A stretch of DNA of 64,000 nucleotides from JAGVSZ01 sp963747775 (GTDB lineage Bacteria > Pseudomonadota > Gammaproteobacteria > Burkholderiales > SG8-39): NCBI GenBank assembly GCA_963747775.1, contig CAVVGT010000007.1, forward strand, positions 310,001 through 374,000, in the 5' to 3' direction. Position numbers and translations under genes: made by a program. Positions 56,928-64,000 of the stretch are shown here, one piece after another. Each line of letters opens with the position of its first letter. Within the stretch, counting starts at the first letter, position 1. Under the pieces are notes generated by a model. The model saw only the letters and a list, made by a program, of their open reading frames with translations, did not search any database and was not told the DNA's origin.

Positions 56928-58778
56928 TTAGATGGGGGTTCCCCCGCTCCCGGCAAGGTCGGGGGTCGATGCGGGCCCGTCCCGGAGGCCGGCTTTCTCG
57001 CGGAGCCGCTCGGGCAGCCCCTGCCGCTCGTTCCGCGCGAGCATCCCGTTGATTTCCCTGACTTTCGCCTCGCGATCGAGATTCCGGACCGCCCCCTCGA
57101 ACTCGGCCCGGAAGTCCTCCGGCTCGAGCTTGAACTCTAGGAGGGTCGCCTCGAGCCGGGCCAGCAAGGGGTAGAAGGGCTGCTCCTCGAATGCCGTCGA
57201 CAGGGGCCGCGGCAGGGAATCGGCGTGTCCGGCCACCCAATTCGCAACCGTCCGGAGGGCTTCTCCCTCGGCGATATCGGTCCGCACGAGTTCGACGTTC
57301 AGCCCCGTCGCAAGTTCAGGCGCGCCGAGGATCGCCCGCAGAAGCGTCGCCTCGTTGCCCCGCATCGGGGTGCGGTCCTGGCGCGCGGGTGCGGGCCGGT
57401 CGCCGGACGGGCGTGCCACGACGCCATCCCGCACGTCGAGAAGCCGGGCGGCTTCCACCGGCTCCATCCCGGCAGCGGCAGCGAGCGCCTTCACGAGCTG
57501 CACGCGCAGGCCCGGCGCGGTGAGGCGCTTGAGGAGCGGTTTCCCTTCGGCGAGGAGCTTCGAGCGACCTTCGAGCGAGCCGAGATCGACGCGTCCCTTC
57601 AGCTCGCGCAGGAGGTACGCCGACAGGGGCTCGGACTCGTTGAGCTTCGCCTCGAACGCCGCGTGCCCGAACGCGCGCACGTAGCTGTCGGGATCGTGCT
57701 CGGCGGGAAGGAACAGGAATCGCACGGTCTTGTGGTCGGCGAGCGTCTCGAGGCTCACCTCGAGCGCGTGCCAGGCCGCACGCCGGCCCGCAGCGTCGCC
57801 GTCGAAGCAGAAGACGATTTCATCGGCCTGGCGCAGGAGCTTCTGCACGTGCGTCGGCGTGGTCGCCGTGCCGAGCGTCGCGACCGCATTCTGCACGCCG
57901 TGCTGCGCGAGCATGACCACGTCCATGTAACCCTCGACGACGACGACCCGGTTCGCCGCGCGGATCGCGTCGCGCGCTTGCGGCAGGCCGTAGAGCTCGC
58001 GGCCTTTCTCGAAGAGCGGCGTCTCCGGAGAATTCATGTATTTGGGACCGGCGGGGGACCCCTTCCCTTCCCCCGCAGCGGGACCGGCGGGGGACCCCTT
58101 CCCTTCCCCCGGAGGGGTCCCGTCCTCGCCCGGGATCACGCGCCCGCCAAATCCGATCACGAGGCCGCGCTGGTTTAGGATCGGAAACATCACCCGGTCG
58201 CGGAAGCGGTCGTAGCGTTTACCTTCGTTCTCGACCACGAGGCCGCACTCCACGAGCGCCTTGTCGTCGTAGCGCTCGAATACCGCGCCGAGACCCTGCC
58301 AGCCGGCCGGCGCATAGCCGAGGTGATAGCGCGCGGCCGTCTGGCCGCTCAGCCCCCGGCCCTTGAGGTACTCGATCGCCCGCGGGGACGCTTTCAGCTG
58401 CTCGTGATAGAAGCGCGCGGCGCGCTTGAGCAGCTCGTAGAGGTCGGGGCCCTCGCGCTCGGGTCCTGCCTGGCCGCCGCGCGGCTGGAGCTCGGGCAGC
58501 TTCATGCCCACCGACTCCGCGAGCTCCTTCAGGGCCTCGACATAGCCGAGCCCGGCGTACTCCATGAGGAACCCGATCGCGTTGCCGTGCACCCCGCACC
58601 CGAAGCAGTGATAGAACTGCTTCGCCGGGCTGACGCTGAAAGACGGGGTCTTCTCGCCGTGGAACGGGCACAGGCCCACCCAGTTCGCGCCGCTCTTCTT
58701 GAGCGCGACCCGGGGCGAGATCACGTCGACGATGTCGACGCGATTGAGGAGGTCCTGCTTGAAGGAGTCCGGGATCAC
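56928..58778 (-). CDS. dnaG: DNA primase
   Basis: This 616-residue protein has the zinc finger VGLCPFHGEKTPSFSVSPAK-QFYHCFGCGVHG, the linker block VIGFGGRVI and the TOPRIM motif VVVVEGYMDVVMLAQHG, then EIVFCFDGDAAGRRAAWHAL. An in-frame insertion of ~28 residues with a doubled GEGKGSPAGP lies between GGRVI and KYMNSPETP, where most primases have only a few residues. The C-terminus ends TPDLAGSGGTPI and may also be altered. It makes primers for Okazaki fragments and starts the leading strand. Confidence 0.95.
   Translation of the reverse strand: MIPDSFKQDLLNRVDIVDVISPRVALKKSGANWVGLCPFHGEKTPSFSVSPAKQFYHCFGCGVHGNAIGFLMEYAGLGYVEALKELAESVGMKLPELQPRGGQAGPEREGPDLYELLKRAARFYHEQLKASPRAIEYLKGRGLSGQTAARYHLGYAPAGWQGLGAVFERYDDKALVECGLVVENEGKRYDRFRDRVMFPILNQRGLVIGFGGRVIPGEDGTPPGEGKGSPAGPAAGEGKGSPAGPKYMNSPETPLFEKGRELYGLPQARDAIRAANRVVVVEGYMDVVMLAQHGVQNAVATLGTATTPTHVQKLLRQADEIVFCFDGDAAGRRAAWHALEVSLETLADHKTVRFLFLPAEHDPDSYVRAFGHAAFEAKLNESEPLSAYLLRELKGRVDLGSLEGRSKLLAEGKPLLKRLTAPGLRVQLVKALAAAAGMEPVEAARLLDVRDGVVARPSGDRPAPARQDRTPMRGNEATLLRAILGAPELATGLNVELVRTDIAEGEALRTVANWVAGHADSLPRPLSTAFEEQPFYPLLARLEATLLEFKLEPEDFRAEFEGAVRNLDREAKVREINGMLARNERQGLPERLREKAGLRDGPASTPDLAGSGGTPI
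58044..58121. repeat. GC-rich tandem/palindromic repeat inside dnaG
   Basis: A 32-base sequence (58044-58075) is repeated exactly at 58080-58111, a 36-bp period. It is followed by AGGGGTCCC at 58113-58121, which pairs perfectly with GGGACCCCT at 58091-58099 around 13 bases. The whole block keeps the primase frame and encodes the doubled GEGKGSPAGP. Confidence 0.85.
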
Positions 58779-58935
58779 TCGCTTTGCCCGTACCGGTTCG
58801 GCCGCCCGTCGCTCGATAAGCCATGCAAGAACCGTTCCGGCGCTCTTCGCCGGGACCCTGCGACGGCCCGGCTTCGATCCCGGGCTCCGTGACGTTATAG
58901 GCGATTCCGGTGCCGACGCAAAGCCGGCACGCCGT

Positions 58936-59382
58936 TCAGCCGGCCAGCTTCGCCTTGACGCGGGCCGACACCTTGCCCATGTCGGCGCGCCCGGCGAGCT
59001 GCGCCTTGACCTGCCCCATCACCTTACCCATGTCCGCGATGCCTTTCGCACCGACCGCGGCGACGGCCGCGGCGACGACCGCGTCGATCTCCGCATCGGT
59101 CGCCTGCTGCGGCAGGTACGTCGACACCAGGTCGATCTCGAACTGCTCCTGAGCCACGAGATCCGGGCGCCCGCCCTTCTCATACTGCGCGATCGAGTCG
59201 CGACGCTGCTTGATCATCTTCTCGATCACGCCGAGCACCTGCGCGTCGTCGAGCTCGATGCGCTCGTCCACCTCGCGCTGCTTGATCGCCGCGGTCAGCA
59301 GGCGCAAGGCGCCGAGGCGCTGCGCCTCGCGAGCCTTCATCGCCACCTTGACGTCGTCGCTGATGCGGGACTTCAGAGTCAT
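58936..59382 (-). CDS. yqeY: GatB/YqeY domain protein
   Basis: This 148-residue protein has MTLKSRISDDVKVAMKAREA, LGALRLLTAAIKQREVDERI and VSTYLPQQATDAEIDAVVAA, followed by MGKVMGQVKAQLAGRADMGK at the C-terminus. This tRNA-amidotransferase-like tail domain is commonly encoded between rpsU and dnaG. Its exact role is unknown. The 157 bp to dnaG hold no gene. Confidence 0.92.
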   Translation of the reverse strand: MTLKSRISDDVKVAMKAREAQRLGALRLLTAAIKQREVDERIELDDAQVLGVIEKMIKQRRDSIAQYEKGGRPDLVAQEQFEIDLVSTYLPQQATDAEIDAVVAAAVAAVGAKGIADMGKVMGQVKAQLAGRADMGKVSARVKAKLAG

Positions 59383-59476
59383 GTCGCGGAACGGTCAGCG
59401 CGGAGCGGCCGGCAGAAACGACAAGCGCCGCCGGGCGGTGCCGGGCGGCGCAGGCGGATGGCCGACAACTGCCCGC

Positions 59477-59689
59477 TCAATACATCTTTGGCGGCAGCTG
59501 CTGGTTGCGCAGGCGCTTGTAGTGCCGCTTGATCGCCGCGGCGAGCTTGCGCTTGCGCTCCTGGGTGGGCTTCTCGTAGTACTCGCGGGCGCGCAGCTCG
59601 GTGAGCAGGCCCGTTTTTTCCACGGTGCGCTTGAAGCGGCGCAGGGCCACCTCGAACGGTTCGTTTTCCTTGACACGGACAGTCGGCAT
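59477..59689 (-). CDS. rpsU: 30S ribosomal protein S21
   Basis: The 70-residue protein starts MPTVRVKENEPFEVALRRFK and contains REYYEKPTQERKRKLAAAIK, the full S21 pattern. ATG 59689 is the family start; an in-frame ATG at 59737 would add 16 residues. S21 sits near the anti-Shine-Dalgarno and helps initiation. It heads the rpsU-yqeY-dnaG-rpoD block. Confidence 0.95.
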   Translation of the reverse strand: MPTVRVKENEPFEVALRRFKRTVEKTGLLTELRAREYYEKPTQERKRKLAAAIKRHYKRLRNQQLPPKMY

Positions 59690-59817
59690 CGAAATCGGTT
59701 CTCCGGGACGCAGGGGTCCAATAGATAGCAGGTCCAAAAATGGGCCGGGAAGTATAGCCGAGTCAGGGGGTTGCGGGCAAGGCGGCCGGCCGGATGCGGC
59801 GCGGGCGGGACAAGAAA

Positions 59818-59840
59818 ACGGCCCGGGGTTGCCGGGCCGT
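59818..59840 (-). terminator. Rho-independent terminator after the chimeric efflux gene
   Basis: ACGGCCCGG and CCGGGCCGT form a 9-bp stem with a 5-base loop. On the minus strand it is followed by TTTTCTTG. It lies 115 bp after the stop at 59955. Confidence 0.8.
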
Positions 59841-59954
59841 CAAGGACTCTCGACCAATTACAGAGAGGAAGCAGCGCCACTGTACGCGCGCCGCGCTGAC
59901 AAAATACTGACGGGGCCTGAAGAAATTGAGTCGGCGCGGCCTACGCGGCCGCGC

Positions 59955-60722
59955 TCAGCGCGGTGCGGGCTCGGGCGCACCCAGCCCGACCACCTTGTCC
60001 AGGTCGCCGCTGGTGGCCAGGAACCGCACCTGCGCCTCCAGGAGCGCCGCCACGAGATCGATGCGTGTCTGCAGCAGGTCGTAGCGCGAGCGCGTCGAGT
60101 CGAGCAGCTCGAGGATCGAGCTGCGCCCCAGCCGATAGGCGTCCTCCGCCATCTGCTTGAGCGCGGGCAGGCGCGCGGCGCCTTCATCCTCGAACCGCTC
60201 CACCGCGGCCTGCCGCGCCGCAATGACGCCGGCGAGACGCTCCAGCGTTGCGGCCACTTCCGCTTGCGCGAGCTCCCGGCGCAGGGTCGCGGCGATGGCG
60301 TCGGACTCCGCCTTCGCAAGCGGGCCGCGCCGGGTGTCGAGGATCGGGATCTCGACGCTCAGGCCGACGAAGTTCGCCGCCCCGTACGGGTCGCTCGTCC
60401 ATGAGCGCCCGGCGCTCACGGATGGAACCGGCCAGCGTTCGCCCACCACCACCAGGGCGATCGGCAGCACGAGCACGTCGACCGCTCCCGAAGCGCCGAC
60501 CGTCTCGATCGTGAGGAATTGCTTCTGCACCGAGGAAAGTTGAACCGAGCGCGCCGCCGCGTCGGGTGCCTGTTTCTCGGTCGTTGCCGACGCGTCGCGG
60601 CCCTTGCCGCAGGCGGCGAGCGTGAGCGCGACGACCGCAACCATGCCGATTCGCGCGCCGTTTTGCAGGAGCGGCTGGCAAACGCGGGGACGGAGTGCGA
60701 CCGGTGGACCGACTCGAGTCAT
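59955..60722 (-). pseudogene. chimera of RND periplasmic adaptor (N-term) and outer-membrane efflux channel (C-term)
   Basis: Residues ~26-85 form a lipoprotein start (VVALTLAACGKGRDAS) plus VQLSSVQKQFLTIETVGASG, the N-terminus of CzcB/CusB-type adaptors. From ~90 on, VPSVSAGRSWTSDPYGAANF, VEIPILDTRRGPLAKAESDA and YRLGRSSILELLDSTRSRYD are the second half of a TolC/CzcC-type channel, with its coiled-coil helices. The join suggests a deletion between neighbouring czcB- and czcC-like genes; no CzcA pump is present. The frame is intact, so a protein could be made, but it is unlikely to work as an efflux part. ATG 60644 is an alternative start. Confidence 0.7.
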
Positions 60723-60833
60723 TACCGACTATCGTTGTTCTGGCCGCGCAATGGCGCACGGCGCGCGGATTCACGGTGAACTTGAGATGTTACGAAGCGG
60801 GACCTGACGAATTCCTGAACGCGTCGCGAGCCG

Positions 60834-62204
60834 TCACCCCGCGGCCGCGCCGGGGAAGGACACGCCGACGACCGACCCGCGCGTCGCCGCCGCAGCGCGC
60901 ACACTCACCGTTCCGCCGTGCCGGTCGGCGATCTCACGGACGATTGCGAGTCCGAGACCCGAGCCGTCGCCGGGCGTGCCGCGCACGCGGTAAAAGCGCT
61001 CGAATACCTGCTCCCGTTCCATTTCCGGAATGCCCGGCCCGTTGTCTTCGACCTCGAGGAACGGTGTGCGATCGCGCACGCCCGTGCGCACGGTCACCTC
61101 GCCGCCCGACGGGGTGTAGTTGAGCGCGTTGTCGATGAGGTTTGCGGCGAGCTCGCGCAGAAACAGCGCCTCGCCGCGCACCCGCGCCGGCTCGAGCTCG
61201 AATCCCAGATCGATGCGCTTCGCGTCGGCACGCGCCACCCACTCCGCAACGCTCTCGTGCAGCACCGCCGCGAGATCCAGCTCGGCCGGGTCGAACGGGC
61301 GCTCGGCGGCCGGGTCGACCGCGGCGAGCGTCAGCAGCTGGCGCGCGAGGTGCGCGGTACGGCGCGTAGCGGCGAGCAGCTGGTCGAAGGTCGGTGCGAG
61401 CTCCGGCGGCACCGGTCCACGGCGCGCCGCCTCGACCTGAGCCTGCAGCGCGGCGAGGGGCGTACGCAGCTGATGCGCCGCGTCCGCCACGAAGCGCTGT
61501 TGCGCGTCGATCGATTCCGCGAGGCGCGCGAGGAGCGCGTTCAGCTCGTGGACGAGCGGCCGCACTTCATCGGGCGCATGATCCTCCGGTACCGGCCGCA
61601 GGTCACGGTGGGAACGCGAGGCGATCTCCATGCGCAGCTTCTCGAGCGGCGCGAGCCCGCGCGCCACGCCGAACCACACGACTGCAAGCGCGGCAACGAA
61701 GAAAGCGAGCTCGGGCGCCGCGTTCGACAGCAGGACCTGGCGCACCAGGCGGTCGCGCTTCACGAGCGTTTCCGCGACCTGGATCAGCACCTGACGGTCG
61801 GCGACCGGAACCGCGACCGCAGCGACGCGCACCGCATCGCTTCCGAGCCGCGCGTCGTAGTAGATCGGCGCCGAATCTTCCGGCGACGCCGGCGGCGGCG
61901 GCAGCCCGTGCTGGCCGGCAATGAGGCGGCCGCGAGCGCTCACCGCGAAGAACACCCGGTCGGCGGCATCGACGCGCAGCGCATCGAGCGTCGCGCTCTG
62001 CATATCCAGGCCGATCGTGTCGCCGTCGACGGTCAACCGCTGCGCGATCGCGAGCGCGGGATCGAGCAGCGCGCGATCGTATGCCTCCGAAGCGATCGCG
62101 AGCGCGGTGCGATAGGCGGCGATCGCGCTCGCCACCAGCACGCCGGCGAGCGGCACCAGCAGCCAGCCGAGCAGCAGCCGGCGGAGGCTGCGCTCAGGGC
62201 GCAC
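60834..62204 (-). CDS. sensor histidine kinase, QseC/TctE-like
   Basis: This 456-residue protein has a TM helix (LLLGWLLVPLAGVLVASAIA), a periplasmic sensor of ~125 residues, a second TM (LAFFVAALAVVWFGVARG), HAMP, H-box RFVADAAHQLRTPLAALQAQ (phospho-His), N-box NLIDNALNYTPSGGEVTV and G boxes VEDNGPGIPEMERE and GDGSGLGLAIVREIADRHGG. Its ATG overlaps the response-regulator stop by 11 bases. With the neighbouring efflux remnant it resembles a metal-responsive two-component system. Confidence 0.92.
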   Translation of the reverse strand: MRPERSLRRLLLGWLLVPLAGVLVASAIAAYRTALAIASEAYDRALLDPALAIAQRLTVDGDTIGLDMQSATLDALRVDAADRVFFAVSARGRLIAGQHGLPPPPASPEDSAPIYYDARLGSDAVRVAAVAVPVADRQVLIQVAETLVKRDRLVRQVLLSNAAPELAFFVAALAVVWFGVARGLAPLEKLRMEIASRSHRDLRPVPEDHAPDEVRPLVHELNALLARLAESIDAQQRFVADAAHQLRTPLAALQAQVEAARRGPVPPELAPTFDQLLAATRRTAHLARQLLTLAAVDPAAERPFDPAELDLAAVLHESVAEWVARADAKRIDLGFELEPARVRGEALFLRELAANLIDNALNYTPSGGEVTVRTGVRDRTPFLEVEDNGPGIPEMEREQVFERFYRVRGTPGDGSGLGLAIVREIADRHGGTVSVRAAAATRGSVVGVSFPGAAAG

Positions 62205-62868
62205 GCGGCGGTTCCAGCACGTAGCCGAACCCGCGCACCGTACGGATTCGGAGCCCGGCGGGCTCCAGCTTCGTGCGCAGCCGCGAGACGTACACTTCGA
62301 CGGCGTTGTGGCTGAGCTTTTCGTCCCAGCTCGAAAGCGACTGCACGATGCGCTCCTTGGAGAGCGCCACGCCCGGCTGGGTGACCAGCAGCTCGATGAT
62401 CGCCCACTCCCGGGCGGTCAGCTCCAGCGGCTCCCCGCTCACCCGCGCCTGGCGTCCAACCAGATCGAGCGTCAGGGGCCCGAGCACGAGCTGCGGAGTC
62501 GTGGGCGTGTGTCCGCGCCGGATGAGCGCACGCACGCGCGCCTCGAGCTCCTCGGTCGCGAACGGCTTCACCAGGTAGTCGTCGGCGCCCAGGTCGAGGC
62601 CGCGCACGCGGTCGGCGACGGCATCGCGCGCGGTGACGACGATGACCGGAACGTAGCGCTCCGCGCGGCGGAGCCGCTTGAGCATGTCGAAGCCGTCGAT
62701 GCCCGGCAGACCCAGATCCAGGATGACCAGGTCGAACGACTCGTGCTCGACGGCGAGCAGCGCGCGTTCGGCGCTGTCGACCCAGTCGACCGCGTAGCCC
62801 GACTGCCGCAGGCTGCGTGCGAGGCCGTCGGCGAGCAGCGCGTCGTCTTCCACGATGAGCAGGCGCAT
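62194..62868 (-). CDS. OmpR-family response regulator
   Basis: This 224-residue protein has a receiver with MRLLIVEDDALLADGLARSL, phospho-Asp in DLVILDLGLPGIDGFDMLKR, Lys in DDYLVKPFATEELEARVRAL. The winged-helix output domain has TAREWAIIELLVTQPGVALS and VEVYVSRLRTKLEPAGLRIR-TVRGFGYVL. It is first in the unit with the kinase. Its upstream gap of ~50 bp also faces the tsaD 5' copy, so promoters there may be shared. Confidence 0.92.
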   Translation of the reverse strand: MRLLIVEDDALLADGLARSLRQSGYAVDWVDSAERALLAVEHESFDLVILDLGLPGIDGFDMLKRLRRAERYVPVIVVTARDAVADRVRGLDLGADDYLVKPFATEELEARVRALIRRGHTPTTPQLVLGPLTLDLVGRQARVSGEPLELTAREWAIIELLVTQPGVALSKERIVQSLSSWDEKLSHNAVEVYVSRLRTKLEPAGLRIRTVRGFGYVLEPPRAP

Positions 62869-62919
62869 GCCCGGGCTATGTTAGTCGCGGCGCGGCAAAT
62901 CGGCTACGCTCACCGCTCC

Positions 62920-63033
62920 ATGTTGGTACTCGGAATCGAGACTTCCTGCGACGCCGCCGCTGCAAGGGGGCCAGGTTGGGAAAGGAAGGGTCCCAACCCT
63001 TCCTTAGGCCCCCTTGCATATCCCCCAAGTTAG
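62920..63033 (+). pseudogene. duplicated 5' end of tsaD
   Basis: ATG 62920 encodes MLVLGIETSCD, identical to the tsaD start, then runs into AAAARGPGWERKGPNP and a TAG at 63031. Bases 62920-62951 match the real tsaD start (63043-63074) with three mismatches, the last 20 bases exactly. A hairpin element separates the two copies. It would give a 37-residue peptide if translated. Confidence 0.8.
62962..63017. repeat. nested palindrome between the two tsaD starts
   Basis: The outer arms GCAAGGGGGCC and GGCCCCCTTGC (11 bp, 62962-62972 and 63007-63017) and the inner arms AAGGAAGGGT and ACCCTTCCTT (10 bp, 62982-62991 and 62996-63005) pair perfectly around a CCCA loop. An alternative GGTTGGGA/TCCCAACC stem is possible. 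The GGGACCC-type core resembles the repeat inside dnaG. Confidence 0.8.
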
Positions 63034-63042
63034 TATCTCTGC

Positions 63043-64000
63043 ATGCTCGTACTTGGAATCGAGACTTCCTGCGATGAGACTGGCGTCGCGCTGTACGACA
63101 GCGCGCGTGGCCTGCTCGCGCACGAGGTTCACACTCAGGCCGCGCTGCACGCCGAATACGGCGGCGTCGTGCCGGAGCTCGCCTCGCGCGATCACATCCG
63201 CCGCACGCTGCCGCTCGTGCGGCGCGTGCTCGCCAACGCGGGTGCGGGACTCGATGAGGTGGACGCGGTCGCGTACACCCAAGGGCCGGGGCTTGCGGGC
63301 GCGCTGCTCGTCGGCGCGAGCATCGCCGCCGGGCTCGCTTACGGGCTCGGCGTGCCGGTGATCGGCGTGCATCACCTGGAGGGACATCTGCTCTCGCCGC
63401 TTCTCTCGAAGACCCCGCCGGCGTTCCCGTTCGTCGCGCTGCTCGTCTCGGGCGGTCACACCCAGCTGATGGAGGTCGAGGGCGTCGGGCGCTACCGGCT
63501 GCTCGGCGAGACGCTGGACGACGCGGCCGGCGAGGCGTTCGACAAGACCGCGCAGGTGCTCGGGCTCGGCTATCCCGGCGGCCCCGCACTCGCACAGCTC
63601 GCCGACCGGGGGCAGCGCGGGCGCCATCGCCTGCCCCGACCGATGATCGCGAGCGGCGATCTCGAGTTCAGCTTCAGCGGGCTGAAGACGGCGGTGCTGA
63701 CGCTCGTTCGGAACACCGCACCCGAGGCGGCCGCGAAGGCCGACGTCGCCGCGGAATTCCAGGAAGCGGTCGTCGATGTGCTGGTCGCGAAATGCCGCGC
63801 CGCGCTCGAGGCGACCGGTCATCAGCGGCTGGTGATCGCCGGCGGCGTCGGCGCGAACCGCCGGCTGCGCGAGCGGCTGGACGCAACGGCCACCGCGGAA
63901 GGCTTCGAGGTTTACTACCCGGAGCTCGAGCTCTGCACCGACAACGGCGCGATGATCGCGCTCGCCGGCGCATTGCGCCTGCCTTCGTCGGCGCCGCGCG
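63043..64000 (+). CDS. tsaD: tRNA threonylcarbamoyladenosine transferase TsaD (runs off right edge)
   Basis: The ATG at 63043 starts MLVLGIETSCDETGVALYDS. The metal-binding HxxxH is in GVPVIGVHHLEGHLLS, with FVALLVSGGHTQLMEVEG, ETLDDAAGEAFDKTAQVLGL, MIASGDLEFSFSGLKTAVLT and VIAGGVGANRRLRERLD. TsaD completes t6A37 on ANN-decoding tRNAs and is essential. About 319 residues are in the window, and the C-terminal ~20-25 are missing. In relatives it lies directly divergent from rpsU; here 3.3 kb is inserted. Confidence 0.95.
   Translation, partial: MLVLGIETSCDETGVALYDSARGLLAHEVHTQAALHAEYGGVVPELASRDHIRRTLPLVRRVLANAGAGLDEVDAVAYTQGPGLAGALLVGASIAAGLAYGLGVPVIGVHHLEGHLLSPLLSKTPPAFPFVALLVSGGHTQLMEVEGVGRYRLLGETLDDAAGEAFDKTAQVLGLGYPGGPALAQLADRGQRGRHRLPRPMIASGDLEFSFSGLKTAVLTLVRNTAPEAAAKADVAAEFQEAVVDVLVAKCRAALEATGHQRLVIAGGVGANRRLRERLDATATAEGFEVYYPELELCTDNGAMIALAGALRLPSSAPR

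Noticed and set aside
58044..58111. Possible mini-CRISPR (two 32-bp repeats)
   Set aside because: Only two repeats with a 4-base gap, inside an intact dnaG frame and with no cas genes.

Overview
The window is GC-rich DNA from a betaproteobacterium, probably Burkholderiales-like. The evidence is the rpoD-dnaG-yqeY-rpsU block next to tsaD, an RpoD with a long Lys/Ala/Pro-rich N-terminus, two LivKHMGF-type ABC operons with many small carboxylate-catabolism enzymes, and coxMSL/coxDE CO dehydrogenase genes. No rRNA, CRISPR array or origin was seen. There is one tRNA.

Layout. 1-8.4 kb is an accessory island: pieces of a NERD/UvrD helicase split by a decayed vapBC-like pair, a higBA-like toxin-antitoxin (TA) locus followed by two more antitoxin-like genes, an Nmad2-Nmad3 gene pair (predicted DNA-base-modification domains) divergent from an AraC regulator, a 1.13-kb insertion sequence with ~40-bp terminal inverted repeats, and a stand-alone DUF559 nuclease-like gene. 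8.4-15.5 kb is an aerobic CO dehydrogenase cluster on the minus strand (mocA, a membrane protein, coxD, coxE, coxM, coxS, coxL). CoxL carries the form-I active-site motif AYRCSFR. 15.7-22.7 kb holds housekeeping and envelope genes: an MlaC-like protein, a lytic transglycosylase, a divergent NarL-type two-component pair and several small secreted or membrane proteins.

22.8-33.5 kb is a catabolic region: alpha/beta hydrolase, quinone oxidoreductase, 3-hydroxyisobutyrate-dehydrogenase-like enzyme, branched-chain-type ABC transporter 1, SDR, TIM-barrel isomerase, carboxymuconolactone-decarboxylase-like protein and SMP-30 lactonase. Together they suggest uptake and oxidation of an organic acid or lactone that cannot be named from sequence. 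33.6-42 kb is a mixed stretch (small exported proteins, pyrophosphatase-like, MFS exporter, ohr, ABM/cupin/DUF1330 proteins, cysK and an unrecognised 434-residue gene). 42-48.2 kb holds panB, an atypical ABC ATPase and ABC transporter 2. 48.3-52.1 kb is a second small island ending at a tRNA(CAU): hydrolase-LuxR regulator, OsmC protein, a double-glycine leader peptide gene, AbiEi and ParE remnants and a broken tyrosine integrase. 52.1-64 kb is core: dienelactone hydrolase, gor, rpoD, dnaG, yqeY, rpsU, then a two-component system plus a chimeric efflux gene wedged between rpsU and tsaD, and tsaD itself running off the right end.

Caution on broken genes. Many genes here carry single-base frameshifts (both liv operons, cysK, the LuxR hydrolase). 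rpoD, which is essential, carries two. At least part of this must be sequencing or assembly error, so a frameshift alone does not prove a pseudogene in this window. Losses that involve missing domains (helicase, ParE, integrase, antitoxin remnants, the chimeric efflux gene) are more likely real.
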